Below, one piece after another: positions 63,624-64,000 of a stretch of DNA of 64,000 nucleotides. The DNA comes from Aliidiomarina taiwanensis. GTDB lineage: Bacteria > Pseudomonadota > Gammaproteobacteria > Enterobacterales > Alteromonadaceae. The position numbers and the translations under genes were made by a program. A model generated the notes under the pieces. That model was not told the origin of the DNA, did no database searches, and saw nothing but the letters and a program-made list of their open reading frames with translations. Each line of letters begins with the position of its first letter. Position 1 is the first letter of the stretch. The stretch covers positions 81,488-145,487 of the forward strand of contig NZ_PIPQ01000004.1 in the NCBI RefSeq assembly GCF_003987015.1, given 5' to 3'.

Positions 63624-63716
63624 TGTACAACAGAGTGGTGACAGAAGCTGGATTTTGAGCACACTCGCTGACATAAACTTGTCCAAAACCAGGATTAGTC
63701 ATCACTTTGTTGTACA
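63624..63716. repeat. Inverted repeat pair bounded by TGT...ACA
   Basis: TGTACAACAGAGTGGTGAC (63624-63642) and the reverse complement of TGTACAACAAAGTGATGAC (63698-63716) differ at two of 19 positions and enclose 55 bp. The outer TGT/ACA ends are those of several transposon families. No target duplication of 5 bp is seen next to them. Confidence 0.6.
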
Positions 63717-63880
63717 GATGATTGCATTGGCAACTTACGGCAACCAGGTGTTTTGCCAACACATACTAGGTTCAGTACAGCAGATAGTATTTATTACTAA
63801 ACATAGTCATTGATACTGGCTAGCAATGGCAGGCTCCTGTCGCTTTGGCAGTCACAAATACGCAAAAAATTAAGGGTAAG

Positions 63881-63953
63881 CGGATTAAATGGTTGATCTT
63901 ACCTTTGCATGAGAGTGAGACAGACCGGCATCTCATCGGATTATCTGGTTGAT
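63881..63953. repeat. Imperfect 17-bp direct repeat
   Basis: CGGATTAAATGGTTGAT (63881-63897) and CGGATTATCTGGTTGAT (63937-63953) differ at two positions and are 56 bp apart from start to start. Meaning unknown; the second copy is close to the window edge. Confidence 0.4.
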
Positions 63954-64000
63954 GCTTCACCTACTGCTGGTGCATGTTTCCTTCGCTAATTCCAGCAAGA

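Larger units (their letters stand above)
63520..64000. other. Non-coding right end of the window
   Basis: No supported gene. The left part should hold the promoter of the WYL-hsdMS operon, but I see no clear -35/-10 pair. The rest contains a 19-bp inverted repeat pair (63624-63716) and a 17-bp imperfect direct repeat (63881-63897 and 63937-63953). A 74-codon frame at 63589-63813 runs across the inverted repeats, lacks a ribosome binding site and is not convincing. Confidence 0.6.

Noticed and set aside
63589..63813. A 74-codon gene at the right end
   Set aside because: It crosses both inverted repeats, has no ribosome binding site and no recognisable protein features.
1..64000. tRNA and rRNA genes, including a tRNA as the insertion site of the accessory region
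   Set aside because: No cloverleaf-like segment with a GGTTCGAATC-type arm or rRNA signature was found by eye; the TTGAACC...GGTTC element near 37320 belongs to 6S RNA.

Overview
The window reads as a chromosomal segment of a marine gammaproteobacterium of the order Alteromonadales. The best guess is Idiomarinaceae (Idiomarina / Aliidiomarina / Pseudidiomarina type). This rests on gene content and order, on PomAB-type (sodium) motor genes under a flagellar sigma-28 promoter, and on the very long PstC and PstA permeases typical of Alteromonadales. The genus is an inference; no search was possible.

Bases 1 to about 47,850 are ordinary core genome with a few conserved clusters. They hold: the end of hemH; a pair of conserved membrane proteins; yajC-secD-secF (protein export); yaaA; ribH-nusB-thiL-pgpA; the opposing dxs-ispA-xseB isoprenoid operon; pomA-pomB; thiI; srmB and rdgC; an orphan sensor kinase beside a porin; a complete phosphate regulon (phoB-phoR, pstS-pstC-pstA-pstB, phoU) with two clear Pho boxes; serA, rpiA and fau; the 6S RNA gene beside zapA; ygfB-pepP-ubiH-ubiI; and a LysR regulator facing the glycine cleavage genes gcvT-gcvH-gcvP.

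From about 47,890 the window becomes an accessory and defence region. First comes a Fic-domain protein with an AbiEi-like N-terminal winged helix. Four 12-bp repeats at an exact 24-bp period lie upstream of it. Then comes a group of four integron gene cassettes (49,859 to about 53,940) with no integrase gene in the window. Three complete attC sites and one truncated site are visible. In all four cassettes the first bases (TTRRRY) are the exact complement of that cassette's own attC R'' box, which is strong internal proof. The cassettes carry an AbiJ-like HEPN protein, a DUF4328 membrane protein, a two-gene DUF262 + HEPN-RNase pair, and an XRE regulator with membrane helices.

The last cassette is broken where a type I restriction-modification island begins. 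This island reads on the minus strand as: WYL-domain regulator, hsdM, hsdS (with an unusual extra C-terminal domain of about 200 residues), a DUF6933-like gene, an Abi_2 (AbiD/F-like) HEPN gene, and hsdR. The last 480 bases are non-coding and contain a pair of 19-bp inverted repeats bounded by TGT...ACA that may be a mobile-element end.

The most noteworthy items are the integrase-less defence cassette array with its bicistronic DUF262/HEPN cassette, the phased repeats at the AbiEi-Fic gene, the extended HsdS within an Abi-bearing RM operon, and a 43-residue membrane ORF directly downstream of the 6S RNA gene.
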